In this document: one piece after another, positions 1 through 10,198 of the stretch | Position numbering within the stretch: the first letter of the stretch is position 1 | Layout of the letters: the number at the start of each line of letters is the position of its first letter | Origin: Sipunculus nudus | Lineage: Eukaryota > Annelida > Sipuncula > Golfingiida > Sipunculidae | Reading direction: 5' to 3' | DNA length: 64,000 nucleotides | Assembly (NCBI GenBank): GCA_026874595.1 | Contig: CM049313.1 | Coordinates: forward strand, 56,689,159 to 56,753,158 | Position numbers and translations under genes: made by a program | The notes under the pieces: model-generated | What the model was told of the DNA's origin: nothing | Database searches by the model: none | The model's input: the letters and a program-made list of their open reading frames with translations, nothing else

Positions 1-277
1 ATGTTCATCAACCAGGCCACAAGCAATAATAACTAGACCTTGCTGTATATATCTTGTTGCTTTCTTACATGTTTACAATGCAGGGAATATACATCAGAAC
101 AAATGATTCTTAAAATAAAAATACAAATAATGTATAAGTAAAAAAATTATATTCTTTGCTCAACCATAGAAAAAAAGCAATTTGTTCAATTAAACTATGA
201 TCAGTGACAAGCAAACAATCCTCCATATAACTTGTATGCTTGTTCAGAGATTTGAAGTGAAAAAAAGTAATACCACA

Positions 278-1432
278 TTATGTCATTGGTTGGGCACCTC
301 TTTCACATGATGGTCTGACAACTTCTGGATGCAGAAACAACACAGCTGTCACTGTCCCATATCCTAGGATAACAAAGAAAAACTTTAACATTCGATGAGG
401 TTCATGATGAACTGTGTTGAATTCATGTGGTAAAATTTCAAAGAAAGTCACATACAGAAATGTTCCACAGGCCAAGCCTTGTAAAACTCCATTTATAAGA
501 CTAGAAGCTGTCATGTCTCTGGTAACATCTGTGATACCGATTCCTATTGCAATTCCAACTGGTGCTGTCATTGCAAACACTGCATTTGATTTTATTATAC
601 TTTTTATGGAAAGTGAGCTCTGGACAAGGTTTAATCCCAAGCTGAATGCCAATATAGACTTGTGTAAGCCTAATGCACCAAATATGCCTAATACACTGTC
701 CCTGGTAGGCTGTAACCCTACAGCCAGTCCTTCAAATATGGAATGCAATGAGAGTGCCAGCAACAGCATGACTGACCGGATTGGAGAGTGAGAGCTTGGA
801 TCTGGGTGAAAACCACTTTCTTCAAGCGACTTCTGATGGAGTAATGCTTCAGTATCTGCATCTGTGTCAGATCCAGCATCAATTTCATGATCAGCAGTTC
901 CATAGATCTGTGTGTCTCCATTAATACAATGCTGTACATTACTTTGTATATCCCCACTTCTGTTTACTCCATCTGTGACAGGTTTCCTGGCTCTTGGGTT
1001 GGAGAAATGTGGTGGAGAATCCGTAGTTGACACAGAATCTGATTTTGAAGGCATGAGTCGTTTATACCCACTCTGTTCTTGTCTGCCAGCTTTGTACTGC
1101 AGCACCAACTGTTCTGTTAACATGATGATAAAAAATCCAAAGCACATCACAAACTCAGCAAGAGGAAATGAAGTCGAACTTTCAGCACTGTCCAGGCCAT
1201 CAGCAATCTGAGATCGCACCTCGGGGAACAAGTCCAGTAAACAAGTTGCCAGGAACACGCCAGCTGCGTAACAGCTCAAGATACTAATAGCGATTTTATA
1301 ACGCCTGGCTTTAGATGGATCCCCTTGTTTTCGCAACGCAGACATTAAAAGAAGCGGGATCATGCTGAACAAGAAAGTCAGCCCCAACATGGCAAACAAG
1401 ACGATAACTTTTGTTATCTGTACGGACAACAT
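278..1432 (-). CDS. SLC39/ZIP zinc transporter, ZIP1/2/3-like, single exon
   Basis: This 384-residue protein is predicted to move zinc (possibly also iron or other divalent metals) into the cytosol across the plasma or an organelle membrane. It reads as eight membrane segments, roughly residues 5-30, 45-66, 90-112, 219-241, 247-270, 284-303, 311-335 and 349-368. A long polar loop (113-218) with scattered His/Asp/Glu separates TM3 and TM4. The family signature in TM4 is present: H230, then SIFEGLAVGLQ with E234 and G235. TM5 carries H257-K258. These polar TM4/TM5 residues form the metal path in ZIP proteins. The length fits ZIP1-3 (about 310-390 residues). The start is the first Met and is followed directly by TM1. 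The frame has no intron and no break, so it looks functional. The ZIPII (ZIP1/2/3) assignment is firm; the exact orthologue is not. Confidence 0.93.
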   Translation of the reverse strand: MLSVQITKVIVLFAMLGLTFLFSMIPLLLMSALRKQGDPSKARRYKIAISILSCYAAGVFLATCLLDLFPEVRSQIADGLDSAESSTSFPLAEFVMCFGFFIIMLTEQLVLQYKAGRQEQSGYKRLMPSKSDSVSTTDSPPHFSNPRARKPVTDGVNRSGDIQSNVQHCINGDTQIYGTADHEIDAGSDTDADTEALLHQKSLEESGFHPDPSSHSPIRSVMLLLALSLHSIFEGLAVGLQPTRDSVLGIFGALGLHKSILAFSLGLNLVQSSLSIKSIIKSNAVFAMTAPVGIAIGIGITDVTRDMTASSLINGVLQGLACGTFLYVTFFEILPHEFNTVHHEPHRMLKFFFVILGYGTVTAVLFLHPEVVRPSCERGAQPMT

Positions 1433-1791
1433 TTCGGGATCGGCTTCTCTTAAAGATTCTGGAGACGTAGAAGTCGTTACAGCAGCTGAAACTGTGGCTT
1501 CTCACGACCTTTCACGGTTCGCTCATCTCAGAGGGCTAATTTACCTGAAAGTTCTGCTTCAGTACGTTAGGACTCACACCTCCTCTCATCTTCGCTTCGG
1601 CTGTGTTGTCGTCTGCTCTGACTGGAGTCACGATCACACGCTCTCCATGCATAACACCTTGTTCATGTGACTCGAAGAAGCGTAATAGAATGTGTATGGA
1701 GAGTGGCCGAGAAAACAAACGCCCCATTGCATTCATTATACTCGGGTAAAATTTAATTCATCCGAATACCCTGCTTGGTTTATTTGACATA
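1433..1791. other. Upstream flank of the ZIP gene
   Basis: This is the presumed 5' untranslated and promoter side of the minus-strand ZIP gene. I see no further coding exon and no convincing TATA box. A non-coding leader exon cannot be excluded. Confidence 0.35.
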
Positions 1792-2319
1792 GACTGGTAC
1801 CCTGCTCTATTAAGGCCCTCAAGCCAAGCATAGAGACAGGCGTACAACGCCATCTTAAGTACTTAAGTACCTTTAGACTGGTTCCAACTCCAGTCTGCAC
1901 GCTCACACCGATTGTCATGGACGTTCTCGAGGTCCTGGCTGGTTATCCATGAAGATTACTTATACAATTACTTTCTTTAATTACTTAAAGTTTCCAAATA
2001 TTGAAAAATGAGTTTTTGCACAAAAATTGACTGATGGATGTATAGATGAAACGAATCATACGATATACTGAATACTTGATATTCCACTGTACGAGGCATT
2101 GGTTTATTATCAATATCTATTAATCTAATCATAAATGTCACACGAAATGTAAAGCCAACTTTTAACAACTTCTCTGAGCTAACGATATGCTTATTTTTAT
2201 CATATATAAATCATACTTGAGTTGGAACCAGTCTGCCGGGAGTCCTGAAGATGGCGTTGTACGCCCGTCTCTATGATTGGCCTAGAGCAGTGGTGCCATA
2301 ATAGAGCGGGGTACCAGTC
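1792..2319. repeat. Foldback repeat with about 100-bp inverted arms
   Basis: The arm at 1792-1890 is the imperfect reverse complement of 2219-2319. Both share gactggtacc, gcgtacaacgccatctt and gactggttccaactc in the same order. About 330 bp of AT-rich non-coding DNA separates them. The right arm ends about 35 bp before the Ty3 insertion at 2354. This is probably a non-autonomous foldback/MITE-type element; no transposase is seen. Confidence 0.65.
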
Positions 2320-2353
2320 TATATTTGACAGTTCCCTGAAATCAGCATCACTT

Positions 2354-2585
2354 TGTTCTATTACCGTAGTATTACTATAAGCCCAATAGTGTAAGTAAAT
2401 ACGTGTACTTGCGGTAAGCATGCTTTCGGTGTAATGTGACACTATAAGGAGCAGTGTCGACTGGTTGTGACATAGAGGCTGGAGTAATAAAAAAACATGT
2501 GTAGCGGACAAAGCGTTGTTCTCTTCAAGTGAGTCTGTGATCGTCAAGTCTGTGTGTCCTACAACTAAATACAACTAATACAACA
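2354..2585 (+). repeat. 5' LTR of element 1
   Basis: This 232-bp LTR begins tgttct and ends acaaca. It holds an aataaa polyadenylation motif at 2486-2491 and a tataag box-like motif near 2450. I found no difference from the 3' copy. Confidence 0.95.
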
Positions 2586-2603
2586 TGGTGGCAGCGCAGT
2601 GCG
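2586..2603 (+). promoter_or_regulatory. Candidate primer-binding site of element 1
   Basis: The LTR is followed directly by tggtggcagcgcagtg, which begins with the TGG expected opposite the CCA end of a tRNA. Which tRNA primes was not determined. The rest of 2604-3028 is untranslated leader. Confidence 0.6.
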
Positions 2604-3028
2604 TGATCTAACGAACCTCCTGGACTTTAATTGTCGGACTGGTGGTCCAAACACGGTTGTTTTTTTCGCCGTAAAAAACGAGCATACTGCCACGCAAGAG
2701 GCCGCACCCTGAACGTTTGTCTTTTTACCAGGCCAAAACAGACTGCAGCTTGCAGGACAATCACCAGCATTACCGCCCGTTATGCTAGCCAGGAACGTTT
2801 GCTAACAACGTCAGGAAGCATTAAACATTACAAACACAGGTGATACATACGCAAGAACGGCGGAAACTGGCGAGTATTAACTTTCTTTGCTCTTAATGCC
2901 TTATACTGATACAATAAAACCCCGCCGTAACGAACGTTGTAATTCGGGCCAGACAAAGTGAATCGTTTAGTATCACTGTGTATATACTTTCTCGGCTATA
3001 GCCTGTATGGACAATCAAGGCCTGAAAT

Positions 3029-6000
3029 ATGGCATCCGGAGATTCAACAAGTGCTACTTATGTGTGTGTCAATGATCTGGCTGGAATTAAACCTCCAAGT
3101 TTCAACTGGGAGGCCAGTGAGCTCCCACAGCAGTTCAAGGGATTCCGTCGGTATTGTGAGCTAATGCTCTCAACACCAACCTTTGCCTCAAAAAACGGTC
3201 GTGAGATCGTTAATTACATCCTGCTGTGGATGGGCCCACAGGCAGTAGAAATATATGACAACTGGACTCATCTGTCTGAGACACAGAAGGAAACACCCAG
3301 TGACGTTTGGGCTGCTTTTCAAACTTATTTTGAGCCGAAATCAAACTTCCGGCTATCACGGTTCCAGTTAAGGGACATGAAACAACAACCGAATGAACCA
3401 ATTGACAGCTTCATTACCAGATTGAAAGTGCAAGCACAAAAGTGCAATTTTGATACACAGGCAGCCATGGAGGACAATCTAATAGATCAGATCATCAAAG
3501 GGCTCGCCCATGGCCCCGTTCGTAAACAACTTCTTGATCATGATGCAAACAAACTCACACTGGATAAGGCACTTGACATAACCAGGACATATGAAGCCAC
3601 CCAGACCCATTTACAGCAGTTTGAAAACACTGCAACAGTTGGAGCTATCCAAAAACACACTACCTCGCGGCGAGTACAATCGCAGTTCAATGCTTGCTAC
3701 TTTTGTGGTGGTCCCAGACACAGGAGAGACGACTGTCCTGCCAAAGACCAAAAATGTAACCGATGTGGTAAAATTGGCCACTGGGGCAAAGTTTGCCGTA
3801 ATTCACGGCGGGGACAGTCCAGGAACAGGAACGATATGAATGAGAAACCAAGAGGCCAAGACAGACGCTCTAGGTCACCCAAACGCAGAATCCGGCATAA
3901 CAGCAGAAACGGGGACCGAAGAGTCAACAGTGTTGACGTCACAGAACCTTACAATCAGCTTCCTGCAGACTTTGAAAGCCTCACATTCAACACTGTCTCT
4001 GTGAAAATCGACAGTAGTTACACAGGCATACAAGAAACAGAGGCATATGCAACAATTCAGATACAGCCATACCCAGGCAGGCAAACTAACCTTCAGGGTA
4101 AAGCGGATACAGGGGCACAAGGAAACATTATACCCCTGAGAACCTTCAAAGCCATATACCCAACTTTCATCAACAAACAAGGTTTCCCTACAAACACGCA
4201 ACCTTCTGATGTCGAACTGATTGCATATAATGGCACTGCTATTCAGCAGTATGGAACGATCAACATTCCATGTCAGTACCAAAGAACGACATGGCAGGAT
4301 ACTATCTTCTATGTGGCAGAAACCACAGGCCCAGTTATCTTTGGGCTCCCAACTTGCACATCATTAGGTTTGGTCACAATGAACTGTGCAATGAACTTTT
4401 GTTCGTCTCAGACGCAAAATGGTGACAAGCCCGTCTCATCGTTGCAGGAACTGAAAGAATTCTACCCAGACAGATTCTCTGGATTGGGCAAATTTCCTGG
4501 GGAACACAAACTTGTGCTATCAGCAGAGGCCGAACCGGTAATACACCCTCCAAGGAGGGCACCTGTGCAGCTGCAACAAAAGATCAAAGACGAACTCGAG
4601 CGAATGCAGTCATTGGACGTAATTCGTCCAGTCCAGGAACCTACCGATTGGGTCTCCAGTATTACATACGTCCAAAAGGCCGACGGATCGTTGAGGATCT
4701 GCCTCGATCCCAAACACATAAACGAAGCCCTGAAAAGAGCTCAGCATCATACACCAACACTAGAAGAGCTGACTCATCGGTTCTCCAACGCAAAAGTCTT
4801 CAGCAAACTCGACGCTAAGTCAGGATACTGGTGTGTACAACTCGATCCAGCTAGTCAACTGTTGACTACCTTTAACAGCCCGTTTGGCAGATTTTGCTTC
4901 AAACGGCTCCCTTTTGGCTTAAAGACTAGTCAAGACGTGTTCCAGAAGGCGATGGATCAAATCCTTGAAGGACTACCCGGTGTCGTCTCGATAGCAGACG
5001 ACATTACAGTATTCGGTGCTGATGAAAAGGAGCACGACCGCAACATGCACGGTCTAATGAAACGTGCAAGAGAGAGAGGCCTCGTTTTCAATCCAAACAA
5101 ATGTATCATCAAAGCAGACGAAATTCCTTTCTTTGGCAACATATATAGCAAAGATGGTGTACGCCCGGATCCAGCTAAAGTGCAAGCAATAAAAGACCTG
5201 AAAGCACCAGGTAATGTCACTGAGCTGCAGTCTTTTCTTGGTATGGTAACATACCTGGCTCCTTATGTGCCACACTTGAGCAAGCACACTGCACCACTTC
5301 GCCAACTCCTGCAGAAGGAAATTGAATATCAATGGCACCCAGAACATGAGGCATCTTTTGATCAAATCAAAAACCTGATTTGCAGCGCAGGCACCCTTGC
5401 TTATTTCGACCCAAACAAACCAACAGTATTACAAGTGGATGCTAGTCAAGAAGCTTTGGGCGCAGCTCTTACCCAAGATGGACGCCCAATAGCGTACGCG
5501 TCAAAGAGACTCTCTGAGACAGAGAAAAGATATGCTAACATTGAGCGCGAACTCCTAGCGTGTGTATTTGGTGCAGAAAGATTCCACACATACGTCTACG
5601 GAAAGCCATTTGTAATACAATCTGACCACCGCCCTCTGGAGATGATATCAAAGAAAAATCTAACTGCTGCCCCAGCTCGACTGCAAAGAATGCTACTTCG
5701 CTTGCAGAAGTACGACTTTGACATAAAATACATACCTGGAAAACAAATGATACTACCTGACAGTTTGTCAAGATTGCCAAATGAAAGCAACACAAAGGAT
5801 ACGGAAATAAATCTGAATCTTCAAGTGTGTTTTGTGCAGTTCAGCCAACCAAGATTGATTGAGCTTCGAGAGGCCACAAGAAACGATGAACAACTGAATG
5901 TACTAATGAAGTACATTATAAACGGTTTCCCGGAGAAACGCAAAGACGCTCCACAGCTTGTTAGAGATTTTTGGCCTTTTCGAGACGAGCTTAGCATAGA

Positions 6001-7204
6001 GGAAGGCCTGATCCTCAAAGGCACACAAATCATAATACCAAAGGCACTCAGGCAACAATACTTACAAAACATACATGAAGGTCACCAGGGCATCACCAGG
6101 TGCCAGCAAAGAGCAAAGTCCAGCATTTACTGGCCTGGGATAAACAAAGATATCGAACAAATCACATCACTGTGTGCGCCTTGCCAAGAACACCAGGCAT
6201 CTCAATCAAAACAGCCACTAGAGCAAATTATTCCAGATGTGCCAAACATACCCTGGCATACGCTGGGGACGGACCTGTTCACGCTAAACGGTAGAGATTA
6301 TCTCATAATCGCCGATTACCATTCAAAATTCCCCCTTGTGGAAAGGTTGGACAAAGATACAACCAGCAAAACAATCACCGAGTTGACAAATAAAGCTTTC
6401 TCACTCTTCGGAATCCCCAACACTATCATATCGGATAACGGACCTCAGTTCATTGGAAAGCAGTATAAAACAATGGTTCAGCAATATGGCATCAATCACA
6501 TCACCAGTTCGCCATTACATCCCAAGTCGCACGGTTTCATAGAAAGAATGATCAGAACCATCAAATCATTGATTACGAAAACGCCTCAAAATACAGATTA
6601 TGCCATCCTTGTTTATCGCACTACTCCACTAGGTCCGCAGATGCCATCACCTGCAGAAATCCTATTCAAACGACAAATCCAGTGCAACATGCCCATACAC
6701 ACGAAAGCATCCGTGACCGACGAATACAAAGTAAAGATGGCAGACATGCAAGGCAAATCTGCCAACAGATACAACCAAACCAGCTCTGACTTATCAGACC
6801 TTAGTATGAACCAACCAGTTTTCTACCAGGACGTCGCCCAACGAACATGGTCACCAGGAGAGGTCATAGGCATTGGGCCTGAACCTCGTTCATACACAAT
6901 AAAGTGTAGTACAACAGGAAGGCACTTGAGACGAAACAGAGTACTAATTAGGCCGAGATCAGTTACGTTCTCTGAAGAGAGAACACAGAAACTAAACTTC
7001 ACAACACGTTCAACGCCAGCGACTGTTTCTAACTTGACGCCAACTTTCCAAGAGCCTTTCAAACCAATGAATACCTCAGTTATGCCATCAGGCACCGGCA
7101 CCATCTCGAGACCCGATATTCCCCAAACGCGAGAGAAACCAAGAAGCACTACTCGTTTTGGCAGAGTAATCAAACCACCTGAACGCCTGATTGAACAAAT
7201 GTAA
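3029..7204 (+). CDS. Gag-Pol polyprotein of Ty3 element 1 (single 1391-aa frame)
   Basis: This is a capsid, protease, reverse transcriptase, RNase H and integrase polyprotein for retrotransposition. The Gag capsid occupies about residues 20-200. Two CCHC zinc knuckles follow (C223-C236 and C243-C256), then a basic stretch. The aspartic protease motif DTGA starts at D360. The reverse transcriptase has IADD with D657/D658 in place of the commoner YxDD. RNase H begins near D804 (QVDAS). Integrase has the HHCC zinc site from H1016 and the catalytic triad D1082, D1136 and E1172 (D-D35-E spacing). Gag and Pol share one frame with no stop or shift, so Gag must be released by protease cleavage or made in excess some other way. 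The start at 3029 has an A at -3 and a G at +4. All catalytic residues I can check are present. Confidence 0.95.
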   Translation: MASGDSTSATYVCVNDLAGIKPPSFNWEASELPQQFKGFRRYCELMLSTPTFASKNGREIVNYILLWMGPQAVEIYDNWTHLSETQKETPSDVWAAFQTYFEPKSNFRLSRFQLRDMKQQPNEPIDSFITRLKVQAQKCNFDTQAAMEDNLIDQIIKGLAHGPVRKQLLDHDANKLTLDKALDITRTYEATQTHLQQFENTATVGAIQKHTTSRRVQSQFNACYFCGGPRHRRDDCPAKDQKCNRCGKIGHWGKVCRNSRRGQSRNRNDMNEKPRGQDRRSRSPKRRIRHNSRNGDRRVNSVDVTEPYNQLPADFESLTFNTVSVKIDSSYTGIQETEAYATIQIQPYPGRQTNLQGKADTGAQGNIIPLRTFKAIYPTFINKQGFPTNTQPSDVELIAYNGTAIQQYGTINIPCQYQRTTWQDTIFYVAETTGPVIFGLPTCTSLGLVTMNCAMNFCSSQTQNGDKPVSSLQELKEFYPDRFSGLGKFPGEHKLVLSAEAEPVIHPPRRAPVQLQQKIKDELERMQSLDVIRPVQEPTDWVSSITYVQKADGSLRICLDPKHINEALKRAQHHTPTLEELTHRFSNAKVFSKLDAKSGYWCVQLDPASQLLTTFNSPFGRFCFKRLPFGLKTSQDVFQKAMDQILEGLPGVVSIADDITVFGADEKEHDRNMHGLMKRARERGLVFNPNKCIIKADEIPFFGNIYSKDGVRPDPAKVQAIKDLKAPGNVTELQSFLGMVTYLAPYVPHLSKHTAPLRQLLQKEIEYQWHPEHEASFDQIKNLICSAGTLAYFDPNKPTVLQVDASQEALGAALTQDGRPIAYASKRLSETEKRYANIERELLACVFGAERFHTYVYGKPFVIQSDHRPLEMISKKNLTAAPARLQRMLLRLQKYDFDIKYIPGKQMILPDSLSRLPNESNTKDTEINLNLQVCFVQFSQPRLIELREATRNDEQLNVLMKYIINGFPEKRKDAPQLVRDFWPFRDELSIEEGLILKGTQIIIPKALRQQYLQNIHEGHQGITRCQQRAKSSIYWPGINKDIEQITSLCAPCQEHQASQSKQPLEQIIPDVPNIPWHTLGTDLFTLNGRDYLIIADYHSKFPLVERLDKDTTSKTITELTNKAFSLFGIPNTIISDNGPQFIGKQYKTMVQQYGINHITSSPLHPKSHGFIERMIRTIKSLITKTPQNTDYAILVYRTTPLGPQMPSPAEILFKRQIQCNMPIHTKASVTDEYKVKMADMQGKSANRYNQTSSDLSDLSMNQPVFYQDVAQRTWSPGEVIGIGPEPRSYTIKCSTTGRHLRRNRVLIRPRSVTFSEERTQKLNFTTRSTPATVSNLTPTFQEPFKPMNTSVMPSGTGTISRPDIPQTREKPRSTTRFGRVIKPPERLIEQM

Positions 7205-7299
7205 ACAGTAATGTTCAGTTATAAATACATATATCTTGATACCCAAGAATAGATATATAGATACCTAGAACTTTTATCATGGACTCGTGTATCTTAACA

Positions 7300-7301
<2 letters not shown>

Positions 7302-7346
<45 letters not shown>
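7302..7346. repeat. (AT)n microsatellite in the 3' untranslated part of element 1
   Basis: About 22 uninterrupted AT units lie between the pol stop and the 3' LTR, inside the retrotransposon itself. Confidence 0.9.
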
Positions 7347-7347
<1 letters not shown>

Positions 7348-7465
7348 CATGCATTTTTGTTTGTATTATATGTTATCATTTTTAGTCACATTAGTGCATG
7401 GCAATATTTTATTAGATGTTTGTAATTGCTGACCAGAATAGTACCCACATTACTTCATTTTTTTT

Positions 7466-7476
7466 AATGAGGGGGA
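7466..7476 (+). promoter_or_regulatory. Polypurine tract of element 1
   Basis: The sequence atgaggggga abuts the first base of the 3' LTR, as expected for the plus-strand primer of reverse transcription. Confidence 0.75.
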
Positions 7477-7708
7477 TGTTCTATTACCGTAGTATTACTA
7501 TAAGCCCAATAGTGTAAGTAAATACGTGTACTTGCGGTAAGCATGCTTTCGGTGTAATGTGACACTATAAGGAGCAGTGTCGACTGGTTGTGACATAGAG
7601 GCTGGAGTAATAAAAAAACATGTGTAGCGGACAAAGCGTTGTTCTCTTCAAGTGAGTCTGTGATCGTCAAGTCTGTGTGTCCTACAACTAAATACAACTA
7701 ATACAACA
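7477..7708 (+). repeat. 3' LTR of element 1
   Basis: This is a 232-bp copy with the same sequence as 2354-2585. It is followed by the cactt target duplication at 7709-7713. Confidence 0.95.
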
Positions 7709-7713
7709 CACTT

Positions 7714-7982
7714 CAGCACGTAGGTCAATTACATGGGTGGTATATATACATACCCATGCAATCATGTATTATTTGAATAACAGTTAATAGTCATAAAGTA
7801 ATTAAGGGGTATGTAAATTAACATGCGTATGTTTACGGCACATATTTTTAATTTTATGAGAAGAACATATCATTTTATTAGCTTGTGTGTAATTATCAAC
7901 TATCAGGTTTTATTTTACTTTGTCATTATAAAATACTCATACTTACACATCATTAGTATTATTATTATTAAATTAAAATTAA

Positions 7983-8017
<35 letters not shown>

Positions 8018-9500
8018 CATTATTATTATTATTATTATTAGTGGTAGTGGTAGTAGTAGCATACAAAAGATTTTAAGTTGACTTTCTGAATATGCCCAAC
8101 GAAGGAGATGCCTCTTTGCCAAAGTCTTTACCACAAGAGTGCACTCTCTCCAACCAGGAGAGAATTGCTTTAGTGCAGGCAAATACAGAAAGGTTAACCT
8201 TCTAGGGCCCAGGTGATGTACGCCATTTGTGTTTACATAAGCATCGTATGCAAAAATTTATGATTAATAAGTACGCCTGATTTCAGGAAACTAGGTGAAA
8301 CCATAGCCATATGAAACTACACGTTGGGATTTCTGTCTGTTGAAGGTCTCAAAAATAGAGGAAAGGATGCGAAAACAAATTATTAGGTGATGGTGGCGCG
8401 ACAAGTCTCCAAGAAATGAAGAAACGAAACATGATCCTACCAGAGCACTAAATGAAACCACAGCAGAGAAACTAACACATTGATGTCCGTTCCATGGCAG
8501 TTTCAAAATTACAGGTAAAAATAAGAACACTAGAAGACAAAATTAATTGCGCAGTAGCAATGATGGTTGATATTTAATTTAATTACGTCAGTCTACTTAA
8601 GAATAAATTCAGAATGTGAACTCTTGTTCATACTTATACTTAAATGAATAATGATTTCCAACGTAAAAAAATACTTGCGGTTCTCTCACGGATACAGATA
8701 TCAAACAACAAACACTTTAATGTATATTTTGTAGAGACTTTTTTATACAGGGGAATTTCTGTTTTGATTTTGCATTATTAACCACTCATTTAATTTTTGT
8801 CAATTTAAATAATTCCTGATAAAAAATAATTCATAATGTCCATGTTAAATGCACATGTTAGAAAAACAAGGTGATAATTTTAGACTTTCGGCCGCTAAGA
8901 GCAAAGATCTTACATTAAGAAATTAACCGTTCTGAGGTAATCAAATATGAAATGTGTGAGTGTATGCGTGTGTGGAAAAAAAGGGGGGGGGGGTCATTAA
9001 TGCACCAAAAAAACATGAGCAGAGGTTGTAATTTTTAGGGAGGCTTAAGGATTTGGTCTAGACTTACTGAAATGTATAGAGCAGTATTAATGAGTGTCAC
9101 TGTGTGGGAAGGATTAATTGCAAAGAACGGAATCTACTGAAGGATTGTTTAAACGGCTGCGAATATAATCTGGAATACTTTACCATCAACGGAATAAATC
9201 TCACCACGTGAGATTACCCAAAAACACTAATATCAAAGATTTGTAACTGCCAGCGCACCATTTGTTTTAACTCATGAAATCTGTCGTTTTCAGAAAGAAC
9301 AGTAACTAATACTTATGTAAGCGCCTATACCAACCATCCGGAAACTGAACCTATTCCTTGCGATCCGATTTTATGCACTAGTTTTATTTTAAAATAAAGT
9401 TTTCTTCTACAACAAGCTGTTCAAATCATATACTACTGTATGTAATATTTTAAAACGCACAAACACCCAACTTGGAGCTGAGGAGTCCATTGCTTCAGAA
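7714..9500. other. Gene-free AT-rich stretch with (TTA)n microsatellite
   Basis: I see no gene here. A (TTA)n tract at about 7984-8040 has one TCA interruption. A run of about 11 G follows an A-run near 8975-8992. The remainder is unremarkable AT-rich DNA. It contains a tttatt at 9383-9388, which on the minus strand reads aataaa and could be the polyadenylation signal of the gene ending at 9931, but that is weak. Confidence 0.5.
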
Positions 9501-9634
9501 AATCCCCAACAGATGTCATTCTGTTACATTCAATTGGCAATAAAATTGGATGAGCTAGTTCATAGCTAATCCCCAACAGATGTCATTCTGTTACATTCAA
9601 TTGGCAATAAAATTGGATGAGCTAGTTCATAGCT
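9501..9634. repeat. Perfect 67-bp tandem duplication
   Basis: Two adjacent copies, 9501-9567 and 9568-9634, begin aatccccaacagatg and end gttcatagct. I found no difference between them, so the duplication is recent. It lies in the 3' flank of the cyanophycinase-like gene. Confidence 0.9.
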
Positions 9635-9930
9635 AATGCGTTTGATCATAATTTTTTAAATAAACACACCAGTAATACCATTACTCATCTGATAAATGAT
9701 CAATTACTTCTCTTCCTTGCATGCGCGTGCAGTGCACATGCTACGGTCGTCACTACACTGGATGTTCGGGCACTGTGAACTATCGGTTTAGTTGTATGAT
9801 ATCAAATAACTGACAGAGACATGTAATTGGAGAGTTAGCGTCACAAACAGATATCAACTCATTCTTTTCAAAATAAAAAAAATAGACATTCAAATTTAAA
9901 TTTTAACGACAAACGTTTTATCAAATGTTT

Positions 9931-10198
9931 TTAGTCTCGGGCAATGTCTATCCTGAGGTCGCTGTAAGCAATTTGCCATCTGCCATGGACTGGGTTGTAG
10001 CCTCCACGGCCAACAGAGGACGCCTCTTGCGTGAATGTCACCCGAAAAACCGGTCCAGATTGTTCTGTCCGACCCCAGGTGGTTGTGGACCGACTGGCGT
10101 CAAATATACTTCTGGCCACTCTGACGAATTCAGGGGCACTGGCAGAGCTGTCCCGATTTCCATTGAAAATCCTTTCTGTGGTTATTCCATCCTCATAC
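9931..10198 (-). CDS. Cyanophycinase-like gene, exon 7 with stop
   Basis: This exon encodes residues 311-399 and a taa stop (9931-9933 on this strand). This C-terminal tail has no motif I recognise and is probably specific to the eukaryotic proteins. The acceptor is attttag. Confidence 0.82.

Larger units (their letters stand above)
2354..7708 (+). mobile_element. Complete Ty3-type LTR retrotransposon, apparently intact (element 1)
   Basis: This 5355-bp element has LTRs at 2354-2585 and 7477-7708 (232 bp each, TG...CA ends). Read base by base they are identical. A 5-bp target duplication, cactt, lies at 2349-2353 and 7709-7713. A candidate primer-binding site follows the 5' LTR and a purine tract (gaggggga) precedes the 3' LTR. 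One uninterrupted Gag-Pol frame fills the interior. Identical LTRs, an exact target duplication and an open frame together mean a very recent insertion that may still be competent. The domain order PR-RT-RNaseH-IN places it in Ty3/gypsy (Metaviridae). The fused Gag-Pol frame and double CCHC Gag fit the Mag/C-clade that includes the bivalve element Steamer; that clade call is inference. Confidence 0.95.

Noticed and set aside
414-1211. Plus-strand open frames opposite the ZIP gene
   Set aside because: They are antisense shadows of a clear minus-strand membrane protein and have no domain pattern of their own.
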